A stretch of 64,000 nt of DNA from Reticulascus tulasneorum. Taxonomy: Eukaryota > Ascomycota > Sordariomycetes > Glomerellales > Reticulascaceae. The stretch covers positions 62,001 through 126,000 of the forward strand of contig LSAX01000008.1 in the NCBI GenBank assembly GCA_001557505.1. The letters run 5' to 3'. The notes below the pieces were generated by a model, which saw only the letters and a program-made list of their open reading frames with translations, was not told where the DNA came from and searched no databases. The position numbers and the translations under genes are program-made. How positions within the stretch are numbered: position 1 is the first letter of the stretch; the number at the start of each line of letters is the position of its first letter. This document shows, one piece after another, positions 10,733-23,433 of this stretch.

Positions 10733-13700
10733 GACACTCAGTATTCATAGTCTCATCTCAGTGGCACCTGGGAGGTACATAAAACATCGGGCCTTCTGAT
10801 GTAGCCAACTGCCGCATGTTCTCGACGTACATCGTGTGGCTAGAGGGTCCTGCGACTCCCTGCAGCAATCACATCCTCCAGCCGTATGAAATTACAGGAA
10901 TAGAACGACCTGGAATTGCCGCGTCATGGGCTGCCTGGTCGAAGAGACGCCTTGGATAAACTAAATTTTGCCAAAATTGCTGCACAGTCAAAGATGAGCT
11001 GTCTACATTCAGTAGTTCCAGCCGCCTGGGATCAAGAAATACGAGAATTTGCCAGCATCAGATGCTCCTACCGCCTCATGGTGGTGTGATGGTTGCTGGC
11101 GGAGTCCGACAGTTCAGGCACAAGTTGTGAGGTGCATCTTCAAATCGGTCACCGATGGTGTGGTTTATCAACGTGGGTAAATCCAAGGACTTCCGTAAAA
11201 TAGCCGAACTTTGCATAGCATGCGATATTTCATTAGTACCGGGAAGTGTCACTAGTAATCCAGGGCCATCTAGTTTCTTGACTGCAGTACGGACATGTGC
11301 GACAATCAAAAGGACATTTTGCCGGTCGGAATATCGACGCACGGTTTGCTCTGGAGCTTGCAACCAACAAACTGGGGATCCCGTACGTCCACTTTAATGG
11401 CTTCCTGATATGCGGGAAGGGTTAGTGACGGCAGCCAATGACTCGTCCCAAATTGACGTTGAAGCCATGCCTCATCTTGTATAATGGTCTGGCTATATGA
11501 TCCAAGTATCAAAATACACTCAACCAGAGCAAATTTCAATGTAGTTGCATGATAATCTGTAGCAGGGGACGGTCTGTCGACCAGGGTTTGGTGTCACCCA
11601 ATATTTTTCGGCCTCCCCCAACCGGGATTCATTTTTGAGATTTCCAAACAGACTTCTAGGAACATCGGCTCCCAAGGAATTGTTTCCGAAGAGGCTAAGG
11701 ACAATCCTAGGGGTGAGAGAGGCGATGCTAGCGGATCCGGCCTCCATAAAAAACAGCGGCACAGGGCTGTGAAATGCTATTCAGTCGACCTATTATCGAT
11801 GGACTCCGTATTTCTCACTGAGGTTGAGACTGCGGCGAAGGCTGTTGGTGGGCGTAAGAATAGTGCGGCAAGATTCGGGAGGTCCCAGGCTCACCGTCTT
11901 GACTGAGTCCTTGTAAGAGCCGCAACGACCGAGTTTTAGAGGAGTTACGACTTGTACGCCAGACTGCATAAACCTGTATTTCGCAAATCGGAATGGCTAT
12001 TTCTTTTACTTGGAAGCGAATGTGAAGCTATCTTAGTAAGAGAGTAATTACAGGCAGTAACTGACAAGATTCGATAGAGTTGCTGAGAAACTGACCGTGG
12101 CACACCACTTTTCTATCAAGGTGCCAGTATGCCATAAGCATCAGAATTTGCACCGAGTTGAGACTTCAACTCGCCAGTTATGTTAAGACGTCGCTCGTTT
12201 TCTCCGCCCCTCACATGATTGATGTTGGGATGGCCTAGAGCCCGCCACCATCATTTGTATTGACATAGAACCTCTTAGGTCGAGGGGGCTCTTACGTTGG
12301 CCCCGAAGCATTTAAAGAACTCGCTTGAGTTTCTTATATCGAAACATTCAAAGACAGGGCTATAATTATCATTGCGGGCGCACTTGTCGAGGCTCTTGGC
12401 CGATACATGTGGACCTAGAGCTTGACTTTAGTGATCCGGGCACCTAGAGTCATCTGGGGATCAAATTACTAGATTTCTGACTGAGGACACACTCGTTGAG
12501 GAAGTTATAAGCATGCCGATAAATCTCGTTTGCGATAAAGCTCACAAGACCCGGATCCCACGCTTGAACGGGAAACCTCCCGCCATTATATGAAGCCAGT
12601 TCGGCCAGCACACAAAAGAACGATGGTCCCTACGCCTGTCATCTCGTAATTTGTCCTAGTTTCGCAATAGTCTTAGGTTAACAATTCGACGTGAAAGTCC
12701 GTCACATAACACTCATCTTCTTGGAAGAGCCCAACTGCGTCAGAAAGAACAGCCCGACTTGTGGTATAGGCTGATATCCTGCTCTAGGCGGCAAAAGTTG
12801 ACCACCTCGCGCGAAGAGCCAATCCAATTGTTTCGGCGTTCACTCGCAGCAATAGTACAGTGCACGCATAGATCACGGCGGCCAGTGATGGCCAGGTCAT
12901 CATGTCTTGAGTGGCGTGCCGGACATGACGGGATCTACCACCGAGCTCTTGCATATGGACATCTCGATATGATTGGACCACGACTGCAACTAACGATACA
13001 TCCGAGAGAGTTACAACGCCAACCTCCTGCACATCAAATCGTGTAGCGTTTAGAAAAGGACATCTTGCCAAAGGAAGGAATGAATGCCGAGTAGTCTGGC
13101 AATGCGCTCTCGTGACTACTGGCTATAGATTCGGCCAGACCTAGTTGATCGAGCAACATCTTCCCGTATCGCAAAACGGAGGCTCTCTCTCCACGAGAGA
13201 GGATATAGAGAGCGTTAGAACTACGTTAAAGGTCCATCGACGCCTCGTCTTAGACTATCGGCCCGGTCATGGTCTCAGTTCTCCGACCTCCCATCTGATA
13301 CATTGGCGTGCAGCGTAATCGAATCAGATCTTAGATGAATATTTAATTATTTGTTCTCCATAATCCCGTCATGCAGGCTTAGTGTCCGCATATCAGTGAA
13401 TCATCCACATGGCCTGTGTTAGAAACTGTATTTCACCCAACGGCGAGTAAACTATTCAGCGGTGTGTAGATTTGTCTTGCATATGAGTGCAGCGGGGATC
13501 AATTTCAAGCCTCCTGATGACGCATATATCTCTAGAAGTTGACTGCGAGGACTTCAGAGTTTCTGCAAAGCGCCGATCTGTCTCGCTCAGTATAGACCGA
13601 GTGGTTAGCCACAACGCCCCGTGGGGCGATGGCACCCAATGAATACTGAAGTTAGTGTAGTGCGTCTTAGGATGTCTCAAGATGTCTGCTCGGCATTCCA

Positions 13701-14015
13701 TTCGCAAATGATACCTTATAATGTACCACATAGATTGACGGAAGATATTTGCAGAATGACGGAACGGTATAACAGCTAGTTCGATCATCAACCCGCACAA
13801 AAGTTTTGATTTGTTGCAGTGGCTTGTGAGAACACGTTAATTAGCACGTGCCAGTGAAATATTTGGGCGAGCTTCCTGTATATCATGTCCCGACTTCGCG
13901 ACAAATACTAGCTACGTCTTGCGCTCAGAAGCGACTATTCTTCGATAACCGCCAAAGCGCTGATCTCGGATTGAGAATGGCGCATGTGCTGAGACAGCCA
14001 GTAATCAGGGATTCA
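10733..14015. other. Gene-poor region of 3.3 kb
   Basis: No open frame above about 115 codons and no recognisable domain on either strand. I could not identify transposon ends, target-site duplications or clear RIP-type decay. A minus-strand frame at 12784-13071 has a hydrophobic stretch but no start or splice context. An imperfect CTCTCTC/GAGAGAG inverted repeat lies near 13180-13215. Confidence 0.45.
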
Positions 14016-15944
14016 ATGACGAACGACGAGAATACCTCCGGAGCCACAAGCAATGTACATCGAGTTGGCGAGTACCCTCCGACCCCGCGGAAGCTGGTAC
14101 TCTGCTTTGACGGGACTGGTAATAAGTTTCGGGGCGATGAAAGCGACAGCAACATTCTCAAGATCTTCCGCATGCTTGATAGCTCAGTTAACGACCAATG
14201 TGAGTTCAGTGCTGTTCTTGCACTCAACCCGCAACTGACGTACGGATAGTTCATTACTATCAGCGTGAGTCTTAGGCGCTCGGTATGTTAGGCTCCGCTG
14301 ACGCCACGAATAGCCGGCATTGGGACGTACGTGATCTCAAAGAACCTCTCTCATAATGGCGTCCGGGATCGTTGTAATTCCTGGTATAAAATGGCAAAAG
14401 ATTCCGCGGTCGGGTCATCTTTTGATCAACATGTTGTTGGCGGTTACAGGTTTCTGATGCGATACTATTCACACGGCGACGAGATATACATGTTCGGTTT
14501 CTCTCGCGGCGCGTATGTTGCTCGGTTCCTAGCCGAAATGCTCGACTACGTTGGACTATTGGCGCATGGTAATGAGGAGATGGTATCATTTGCATGGAAC
14601 TCATTCTCCCAATGGCAATGCCGCAGAACCAACTCCACGCCGGGAGGCCAGCATGAAAAGAAGGTTATGTACCAGTTCCTCAAAAGTTTTCGTGAGACGT
14701 TTTCCCGCCCAGTCCGACGCATTCGTTTTCTCGGTCTATTTGATACCGTGAATAGCGTGCCTCGGTTTGAGACTGCCTGGATGCAACGCAGCAAGTTTCC
14801 GTACACCGCTCGCAGCTCCGCCAAAGTCGTACGACACGCTGTCAGCATAGACGAGCGTCGTGCAAAGTTTCGGCAAGATCTCATTTACCAGGCGCCTGCG
14901 AATAATAGAAGGAAGACACCGGCCCAAGAGATGATGCAGGAGTTCCAAGAGAAATATCGGCCCGGCAGACGTGTGACACTTGCACCAGAAGATATTCTTG
15001 CCGCAGAAGATAGGGGAAGGCGCAATGCACCTCGTAACTCGGACGATCCGACCAACCCTGCTCCATACAGAAGTCCCTCGAGGTCAAAATCGAGAGCGAC
15101 GAACCGATCCAGTCAGCAAGGGGTCGGCCAGCACTTTGAGAATGCGTCAATGATCTCAAGGCCCCCTATGTCAGACCTCATGTATGACTCCGAAGACGAG
15201 GACGAGCAGGATGTCGATGAAGTGTGGTTTGCCGGAGGCCACGGAGATGTCGGCGGCGGTTGGGACGTGCCGCCTGACTCGAAAAGTGCCAGCCATATTC
15301 CCTTGGCGTGGATGATTCGAGAAGCCATGCGAGCCGGATTGACATTTGACGTCGAGCAGCTGGCAGCCATGGGATGCATCGAATCGGCGGCAGCATTCAT
15401 CCCCATGCGACGTGTCGCGGAACAGCCACCCGAGGGGTCCGTTGTTCCCGAGATTCAGATTGACGCGCCATCTCCCACAACGTCCCCGGTGGAAAAGACT
15501 TCCTTTTTGCCGATAATGTGGCAAGGCGGTCACAGGAGCTCCTTTGATGATATGCTGCGTAAGGCACATGTCGCAACTATTCACGACGCGTTGAGTTTCT
15601 CATGTGGGTCAAGCCGGTTTCAAGTCTTCCTGTGGCGTGTGATGGAGCATCTGCCGTTCAGGAGGCTCGACTTGCGCCCTGATGGTACATGGAAGCCCAT
15701 CCGCTGGCCGCTCCCAAGAGGCGAGGTCCGTGATATCCCAGACAAGGTTCGAGTTCACGGGAGCGTAATTCGACGGATGAACCTTGACCCAAAGTATCGT
15801 CCAGGAAACCTAATAGTCGGAGGCGGTGGCAGGGGCTGTAGGGTCGCGCCAGAAGACTATGGAATTGGCGAGTGGGATTGTGTAGTTGGTGAAGGCGACG
15901 CGATTGACGAGATCTGGGTAAGAAGGGCAAAAGATATGCCCTAA
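14016..15944 (+). CDS. DUF2235 alpha/beta-hydrolase-fold protein
   Basis: Three exons, 14016-14199, 14250-14264 and 14314-15944, give 609 residues. The middle exon is only 15 bases and encodes FHYYQ; with it the family sequence DQFHYYQPGIGTY is restored, which supports both introns (50 and 49 bases). KLVLCFDGTGN at about residues 26-36 and GFSRGAY with the putative nucleophile Ser130 are the DUF2235 hallmarks, and GGHGDVGGGW lies further on. The fold is shared with bacterial type VI phospholipase effectors (Tle1), but fungal members are uncharacterised. A basic, Ser/Arg-rich insert at about 260-300 precedes an acidic EDEDEQD run. In-frame ATGs at 13977 and 13848 are alternative starts. No signal peptide is seen. 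Confidence 0.88.
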
Positions 15945-16399
15945 TGACTCACAAAAGTCTCTGGTGTATTCAAGGAGTGTAATCTGATTTTACAACGAGG
16001 TTAATGAACTGGGTCAACAGGGTTTTTCAAATCGATGCTTCTGCTTGATAGCTAACCCGATGTGCCACCATGTACGATGACATGTCGAGTAATCACTTCT
16101 AATGTACAACTGCCCGGCCCAGCGGTTTTAATTCCCGTCATAGTCCAGGTTTAGTATATAGATCTACAACAAGGTCTTGCCGATTTCGCCACCGCCTTAA
16201 CTGTTGGTTCGTTGACTACAACGAGGACTAGTGACATCGGCCGTACTTCAGGCATGAGAATTGGTGTCACAATGTAAAATGCATGGAGTGGAACTTCGCA
16301 TCCAGCTTACAGGGTGACATGGCTCATTTCGTTGAACACTCGAGTTAGAATATATTTGGCATTGTCGTGGCGGTTTCTATTTCACGTAGACAGAAGAAC

Positions 16400-16891
16400 C
16401 CCCGAACGCTTTTGCCCGGGTTGCTGGTGACGACAATGCTTCACACGGTAAAGCGGCCTATGCACGTATAGTCGCCATCTCAAGCGAAGGATCTTGTATT
16501 GGCAAAGGGTGGCATCGATTTCGACAAGCTGAAGAGCAACTGTGCGGATATGATAGGTTTCCCTTCAGATTCCTCATTAGACGAGAGGAGTTTGTCACTA
16601 ACACGTTTAAGCACCGTGCCAAGCGCTATGGCCAGAGTAAGGCAGCCTTCATCGGTTTAATGAGAAAACTCTGTCGCGAGCATCCGCAACTAAAAGTAGT
16701 TGCGATACATCCTGGAAAAATCCTAACAGGTATGGCTGCCTCGTGGCAAAAGGATAGCACCCTCGACCGTTTGGCCATGCCTATCGCTATTCTGTGCCCT
16801 GGGAGCACCCGGAAAGCAGTTGTGTATTGTAGATGCTACAGATGCCACGACGTTGATGGCACCGTCGACTGTCTTGAGAATACTAACTAAT
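16400..16891 (+). pseudogene. Short-chain dehydrogenase/reductase relic
   Basis: Pieces of an SDR lie in order but in different frames. RIVAISS (from about 16465) is the usual strand-5 serine region. AKGGIDFDKLKSNCADM (from about 16502) is in another frame. RYGQSKAAF (YxxxK catalytic motif, Tyr codon 16627-16629) is back in the first frame and continues through VVAIHPGKILTGM to a stop at about 16891. A CACTAAC followed by TTTAAG near 16590-16616 looks like an old intron end, but its phase no longer fits. The N-terminal cofactor loop GxxxGxG was not found. This is a decayed gene, probably once a light-dependent-protochlorophyllide-reductase-like SDR of the kind common in fungi. Confidence 0.7.
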
Positions 16892-17793
16892 GCTACGGAG
16901 GTGAGACGGTGTATTGCTGGGTATCTTGACTGGCAATTGGAAGGCAACTAAAGTCATTTACGTTTAGGAGATCCTCCTCATGACCTTGAGCTGGCTCTTA
17001 TTGCCTTGTGAAACAAGAATGTGTAGAAACCGAGTTTGTTATCCATTGACTAGCAGGTAAAATCACTCAAGTACCTGACTTGCTGATCCCTCCAACTCGC
17101 TCCATCTAGCAACTGGAACACTTTGAGCCTCGAGTAGAGTGTAACCAAATCATGCTCCCACCACCTTACAAAGTTTTGGTAGCAGCCGGTGAGAGCGCAG
17201 CCGTAAAACCAGGACCCATCGAAATAGCTTCAACCCATGAAACCCCTTCCTTATGACCTCTTAAGCCCGCTCCTCTGGGCGGACAGGGTCCTGGAGCCCA
17301 ATGGCCAGACTTATGTTGTGAAGCATGGCTTGCCAGCTAGATATACTATGCGAGTACAGTGGGCACAATAGTCTCTAGAGGTACTGCAATACGTTCTACC
17401 TGTCGCAATCTACGATGGACTTGTCGTGGTCCTCAAAGTGTTGGCCCAAACAACGACACAGATCTTATTTGAGTGTTCATGCAACGTTCAATGACTACCC
17501 TACATACTTACTTTACCTGTAGATGCAGGATCACGGTTACTAACGGCTTTGGCGACATTGCGCTGAAGATGCCAGCCCAATTCGAGCGAAAGGTCGGAGC
17601 TCCGTCAAACTTTAGCACGGCTGTCAAGTCAAGGGCGTCGAAGGACCCCCAATGGTTGAAAACGTGAAGCGTCGCACTTTATTAGCTCCATGACGTAAAA
17701 ATCTAAAGCTTGTGGCTGGCTCTCACTTGCACGACCGACAGGAAAGTTAATTTTTATTCATCATTATTCCATGCTTCCTACAACATAACCATT
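16892..17793. other. Intergenic region between SDR relic and PhzF gene
   Basis: About 900 bases without a supported gene. The PhzF frame is open back to 17710, but homology begins at the ATG at 17794. Confidence 0.45.
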
Positions 17794-18720
17794 ATGGAGC
17801 TACAGTTTGTAACCCTGGATGTTTTTACAGGTACCGTATTCAAGGGGAACCCCCTAGCGGTAGTGATTATTCCGCCATCACAATCCGACAAGCTATCGCA
17901 GCGCCAGAAGCAAGCCATCGCTAGAGAGTTCAACCTCTCAGAAACCGTATTCGTGCACGATGTCGAAGACGACGAGAGTTCTGAGCGGAAAATTGACATT
18001 TTTACTACATCGGAGGAGTTGCCTTTTGCAGGACATCCAACAGTTGGAAGTGGGGTATTTCTCCAGGCATGGGGCATCAAAACTCTAATCACCAAAGCTG
18101 GCCGGATTGCAATTGAGGCTGCTGGGGATGGATCAGTCCGAGCAGCCATTCCTCACAATGTCAGACTCCATAGAAAGAAATTGGGAGATCTTCTGCCGAT
18201 GCCCTCTTTGCTGGGGCAGCAGGAACTAGTGGATGCCCAGCTCAGCGCACCAATGTTTAGCATTGTCCAAGGGATGACGTTCTCCCTTATTGAGCTTCCT
18301 TCGCTTGAGCTGCTAGGGAAAGTCAAGGCTACAGATATGGAATTCCGCGCGCATGAGCTGTTAGATGATGGATGGCAAGAGACCTTCATCGCGAGATACT
18401 TCTTTGTGCGACTCGGGACCAAAGCAACAGGTGGAAAAGAGGTGCAAAGAATTCGGTCTCGAATGATGGAGGTTGGCTGGGAAGATCCCGCTACAGGGAG
18501 CGCGGCTTGTGCTTTAGCCAGCTATCTAAGCATCCACAAGCTGTCGGGCAGGTCAATCAGCTTTCAGATTACTCAGGGTGTTGAGATGGCGAGGGAAAGC
18601 ACAATTACTGTGGATGCTGAGGTTTTTGTTGCGGAAGATGGTGGTCGGAAGCTGGAGACGATTCGTCTGGGAGGTAAAGCTACGAAAGTAATGACTGGCG
18701 TAATCAACGTGGCAGAGTAG
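17794..18720 (+). CDS. PhzF-family isomerase/epimerase-like protein
   Basis: Single exon, 308 residues, close to the usual 260-300. The start at 17794 gives the family N terminus MELQFVTLDVFT. Glu50 in FNLSETVFV corresponds to the catalytic Glu45 of phenazine enzyme PhzF. Further signatures are LPFAGHPTVGSG at about residue 76 and DPATGSAACALASYL near the C terminus, which together form the two-lobed diaminopimelate-epimerase fold. The phenazine enzyme isomerises dihydro-hydroxyanthranilate; fungi lack that pathway, so the substrate here is unknown. No signal peptide, presumably cytosolic. No phenazine-type neighbours are present. Confidence 0.93.
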   Translation: MELQFVTLDVFTGTVFKGNPLAVVIIPPSQSDKLSQRQKQAIAREFNLSETVFVHDVEDDESSERKIDIFTTSEELPFAGHPTVGSGVFLQAWGIKTLITKAGRIAIEAAGDGSVRAAIPHNVRLHRKKLGDLLPMPSLLGQQELVDAQLSAPMFSIVQGMTFSLIELPSLELLGKVKATDMEFRAHELLDDGWQETFIARYFFVRLGTKATGGKEVQRIRSRMMEVGWEDPATGSAACALASYLSIHKLSGRSISFQITQGVEMARESTITVDAEVFVAEDGGRKLETIRLGGKATKVMTGVINVAE

Positions 18721-19439
18721 AGCCATAGAGCGACCAATGTCTTGTTACTGACCAACATGGATTGTTGCGGAGTTCCCTGAACAAACCAGTGCCAGGCACA
18801 TATCCCGTTGTTCTTTTCATCTCGGCATGGGCATGGGCGAAAGACCTCATTTCATCTGCGTTGGTGTGCAGAACGCTGGCGAGACGAGACAACTTTGAAG
18901 TTCTTGCCTACGTATGCTTCCGTCAGCTTCACGCATTCAGATTTTGACCGTGTGAATTCCAGCAGAAGTACTACTCCGATGCGAGTGCTAAATAGTTGTA
19001 GCAAATTAGGCCTTATGTGTATTCGGCTACATGTGCACTTACACTAGTAGCGAATTTTTGTCGTACTTCTATATTGGGGCGGGCTGTTGGGCGCAATAAT
19101 AGAGGTACGTAGTCAGGATATGCGATCGCCCGGGCTATTTGTATTGTCGACCCCCACAAACTATTACGGAGAATAGCGCTAGATGGTTGTTCCCAACAAG
19201 AAAACTGCTCACAATTGCTTATTTAGGGTTCCCCTCCATTCAGGTAAGGTAAGGTACCTTGGGGTAGGTGGGTACCTTAGGTAGGTAGGGGTGGTTCGGT
19301 GACTGCAGGCGAATAAAAAGTTAGACGGTGAGACGCGGCAGAATCTCCAAACTCCATGTTGACAGTTTACGTGCAGGGCCATCGTTATCACGACATCTTT
19401 GCTCGTATATTAGTTTCCTTTTGTCTCTCTTTAGACTAG
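18721..19439. other. Intergenic region with AGGTA/TACCT repeat
   Basis: About 720 bases upstream of the Mtf1-like gene. The only structure I see is the repeat at 19242-19292, about 150 bases before the start codon. Confidence 0.5.
19242..19292. repeat. AGGTA/TACCT-rich intergenic repeat
   Basis: Overlapping AAGGTA, GGTACCTT and TTAGGTAGG words in a 50-base run, partly self-complementary around GGTACC. Confidence 0.6.
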
Positions 19440-21376
19440 ATGTCATCAGCGCTGAAAGTTGCGCGTGTTCTGTTTTCGAATCCCCACATCTGCCAACTAC
19501 CTTGCCCTCGCCGAGCAGCGTCTACCCGATCACAATTGAGCAACGCCATAATCCGGCCGTCGACCCCAGTGGCAGAACAGTTAGCCGCGACTGACCTCTG
19601 GACAACCTCCCGCCGAACCCCACGGCAAACACCTAGCAATATTAAGCTGAAGGGAGACAAGACCCGTGTCAACGTTGTTGATGAGCGTCTTTGTGGTATG
19701 TTTAGCTCGGCGACGTGCGAGGCCAAATTTTTCGACATGTGGGTATGCTAACAGCTTCATAAAAACCAGACGATATCCTTAGCTACATAGGTCCTTCTCT
19801 TCAACGCCATGTTGGGTGCGACCTTATTGACATCAATCCCGGAGCGGGCGTCTGGAGCCGAAAGCTGCACGATGTTCTACAGCCTCGATCACATATACTG
19901 ATGGAACCGGATGACGCCATTTATCAACCCTTTCTCCAACCACTTATAGCGAGACCAAATGTTCGTCTTGTACCGCAGTCTGGGATATTGTGGAAGGAGC
20001 TGAGCCAGGCTATTAGCGATCTACCAATTCACGCAAGCCAACCCAAGGACTCATCCGCCGGGCCTCAGCGAAACGACACCCTGCTGGTGACAGCAAACCT
20101 CTCCTTTTTCCCGAAGAAAAGATATCGGAGTTTTGATTCTGTTGCTTTGTTGGTCCTCTATCAGTTTCTGTCTAGCATCCGCTTCGGGTCCCTGTTCCAG
20201 AAATATGGATTGGTGAGGATGCTGGTCTGGACCAGCGACGAAGACAAGCGCACTTTCCTACCCCGTTCTTTGCAGCATCGAAAGCGCTCGGCAATGGAAG
20301 CGGAGTTCGCCTGCGATTGGCTCAACGAGGTGGCCGGCAAAGACAGTCCTTATGCGACGAGCAGCACCTCAAAGTCCACGAAATGGTTCGTCCGCGACAA
20401 GTGGATTGACGCCGAGAGTGGATTTGCTAGTCTTGCGAGAATGCAAGAGGAAGGTATTGTGACTCCAACGGGAAGAGAAACCGAATCCGTTAAAGATCTG
20501 CTGAAGAATCGCCTACAAACTGGCGAATCTGCGGCGGGGACGCGAATCCCAGAGTTCAGTCGGCCATATGTCACGGAGCTAGAAGAACTAGAGAAATCAT
20601 TTGCTTCTGGCGTCATCAAATCCAAAACGGCAGAAAAGAAAACGGCAGAAAAGAAGAGGCTAGCATTCCTTCAGGCCCTGACAGAGAGGCACATTCAAGA
20701 AGGCGAGCTTCACCACGAACTGCTGACCGAGTATGATATGCTTGTTCAGCTACGACAAAATGGCGGTGTTGATGATACTGGACTACTTGCACGAGAAAAG
20801 GCGTGGAACGACAAACTTGACGCGCAAGGCACAAATTTTCTCTCCAATTTCCTTCTGTTGCGGGATAACCTCCACATCTTTCGTCAAACCCCATCTGTTC
20901 TTTTATGGGACAGGCGCCCATATGAGCCTTTGGCCGTTAAGGCTACAGAATTTTTCCCCAACGTGGAGTGCTGCCTGCTTGATATTCAACCGAAGGCTAT
21001 GCACCATCTCCTTCGCGACGTCGGCCCGGACTCCTCCAGAGCTGGAGTCATGTTCGATCTGATTCAAAAATCCATGATGTCAGCATCGCGAGACCCCGTT
21101 AGTAGAACCCTGGACAAGATCTGGCCGGGTGCTGCTGAAGGGATCCTGCCACATTGTGGAAGCTTGCGTGATTGGAAACAAGGCGGGATGCCTGTTTCGG
21201 GGTACGGCGAAATCAGCGCTCGCGCGATGAATGAGCGCCAGTGGACCGAAGTGTTAGAGACTTTCATGGACTGGCCGTTCCGTCCATCCTACAACGAACT
21301 CATCGAGCGCTTGGCCGACGACGCTGAAGTGCCAGAAACGACAGAAGAGAATAACACGAGGACCACCGAACTCTAG
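19440..21376 (+). CDS. MTF1: Mitochondrial transcription factor Mtf1-like (rRNA adenine dimethylase fold)
   Basis: Two exons, 19440-19695 and 19770-21376, give 620 residues. The 74-base intron has a perfect GCTAAC branch point and restores ERLCDDILSYIG. The N terminus is rich in Arg, Ser and Ala with few acids, as in a mitochondrial presequence. CDLIDINPGAGVW at about residue 105 is the motif-I glycine loop of the methyltransferase fold, followed by HILMEPD, the acidic residue after strand 2. Fungal Mtf1/TFB1M relatives use this fold to help the mitochondrial RNA polymerase open promoters; methylation activity is often lost. It is much longer than yeast Mtf1 (341 residues), with a charged Lys/Glu-rich segment at about 370-390, as in other filamentous fungi. 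Confidence 0.82.
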
Positions 21377-23433
21377 AACTGTTTTTATTCACGCAAGAGC
21401 GCTACGGGTAGCTTTTGGGCAGTATCAGCAGACTTCCTGCATGTGTGCGGGCCTCTCTGTGTACAACATTTGCATTGTATATTCGTTAATGGCTGTAGGC
21501 TGAATTACTATTGAGGGTTAGGCCTCCGGGGTTGGGGCATCCACGGAAAGGTTACTAGCCGTGGGAAGTAGGTAGATGAGAACACCATCGAGGCACATCT
21601 GGGAAACTCGCCCTTCCCATCGGTGTTGGTGGCCAAACACGATAACTAGTGGCACAGGTTGCGGTTGGCGTGGGTTTGGGGGTTTCGAAGGCCGTGTGTC
21701 GTGCGCATCCGTACAATCCAATTACGGTAGAGGTGGCCTATCAGGCCACCCATTTGTGGCTGAAATGGGATGTCACGAGGCCTCGAGCCAATGGATTCCA
21801 TTGTGTAAGCATTGGCCAACGCGTTGTTGGCATGTTGGCAGTTGAGAAACATAGCATCCGTGAGCCAGTGTCCCATCTTACCATGCCACACTCCAAATAG
21901 GACGAGGTCGTCACCACCAAGAAAACAGGTGTCCGAAAGCCGGGCTATATTTGCTGCCAAGTGCCGACGGGACTATCAATGTACGCATGTGTGTATATAC
22001 CCATGCAAAGACCCCGTATTATCTACAAACATTCAGGTTGAATCAGGATGTACTTTCGTATGGGCTTTGGTGACCTCCCTCCCGGTCATCTTTCGAGCGT
22101 GGAGTAATTCTTGTGTCTGCTGCTTGCCTTGGTACCTGAAGCAGCCGCCCCCAAATGTGTTGGATGCTGGCGGGCGCCTGTCATTTACGCCAGCACCAAG
22201 CTAGAGGAGAACCGGCCGGTGACGTATCGAGCAGGGCTTCCCGTTTCCTGCGGTCGGGGATAAGAATAAGTTAACTTTATTGGGGGGTCTCGCGTACGCG
22301 TGGGCGAGAACGAAGCTTAATCAGTGGTTAGTGGGTTGAGACATTGCCAAATCTCCCCCATTTGCGCCAGGCGCCACCCTGGACCAGGTGGCTGAGGAGT
22401 GATCAATCAGCTTTATTGGACAGGGAAAAAGAAGGGACGAGAAATGCTTGGTGGGTAACGCTGCTGCATACCCCTACAGATTACAGTATTACGGACTACT
22501 GTACACATAATTATAAGAATTTCGTCTGAAGGAGATGGGGGAGATAGAACGGGCACGCCAGGTAACATCTCGTTAATATTAGGGCACGGGGTCATTGTGT
22601 ACCCCATCAACAAGTACCTAGGTATCCACTACTACGTACTACCCGGAGTAGGGGGGACCCATCTTGACTCTCAGCTCCAACCCACTGCACTGTAACAAAG
22701 TCCCCGAACAATGAGGTACCTAGATAATTAAGGTGTACCTACTGTACATAGTTACAGTACTTCGTAGTAGCACGGTATAAGCCCCCCCCTCCACTACGAC
22801 TTCCTTTTCACCCTATGTAGTCCGCACTAGCAATACGTAGGAGGTGTCTGTACGGGCATCAGTCAGGTTCAGGTCTGCCGCCACATCCTTTTCTTCGTCC
22901 ATTCCGTATCATCCGTATTCCTCTCTCTCTTTACATCTCGACCACCTTCGCTTTTCATACTTGGTCAAGTCAAGGTTCTCCATCCTGAGGCCGCCGTCGC
23001 AGCGATTTGGGATTTGGATCGCCCATATAATAACTTGACACCCCACCCCGGAGTTCAAGCAATTTGGCCCATGTGCGCTTGAAACCTTGGCTTACCCGCC
23101 CAACCAATCAAGTGTGCCGAATCCATGACCACAACCCGGTGACGAGTACCACTGCCCCCCATTTTCTTGATAAGTCTTTGTCCTCAAGAGATCCGCGACA
23201 AACCATAATTTACGATCTCTCTGTCCTTGAGTTTCTGTTTTTCCCTTTTGTCGTTCTTTACCGCGAGTGGCCACTCCGCACCACCAATATCTACTGCTGC
23301 TTGAACCCGTCCTCCCATCAACACTGGCGTGGCAGAGCCGGCCGTCAGGTGTTCTGATTCGTAACCTGTCAACCTGCACGGGGGCAGCCCCTATAGTTGT
23401 CTACCACGACTGTTGCGGCGACCAGCTCACGTC
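21377..23433. other. Intergenic region of 2.06 kb
   Basis: No supported gene. Overlapping plus and minus frames at 21518-22204 have no domain, signal peptide or splice context. A GTACCTA/TACGTACT-rich stretch lies at 22612-22770. The final 500 bases are C/T-rich and likely promoter and 5' leader of the GT90 gene. Confidence 0.5.
22612..22770. repeat. GTACCT/TAGGTA-rich intergenic stretch
   Basis: Words AAGTACCTAGGTAT, TACGTACTACC, GAGGTACCTAGATA and GGTGTACCTACTGTA recur, many of them short palindromes around GTAC. Confidence 0.5.

Noticed and set aside
12784..13071. 95-codon minus-strand frame with a hydrophobic segment
   Set aside because: Isolated, no convincing start, no partner exons found.
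21518..21960. Overlapping minus-strand frames of 67 and 104 codons
   Set aside because: Plus-strand frames of similar size overlap them and neither has a recognisable feature.
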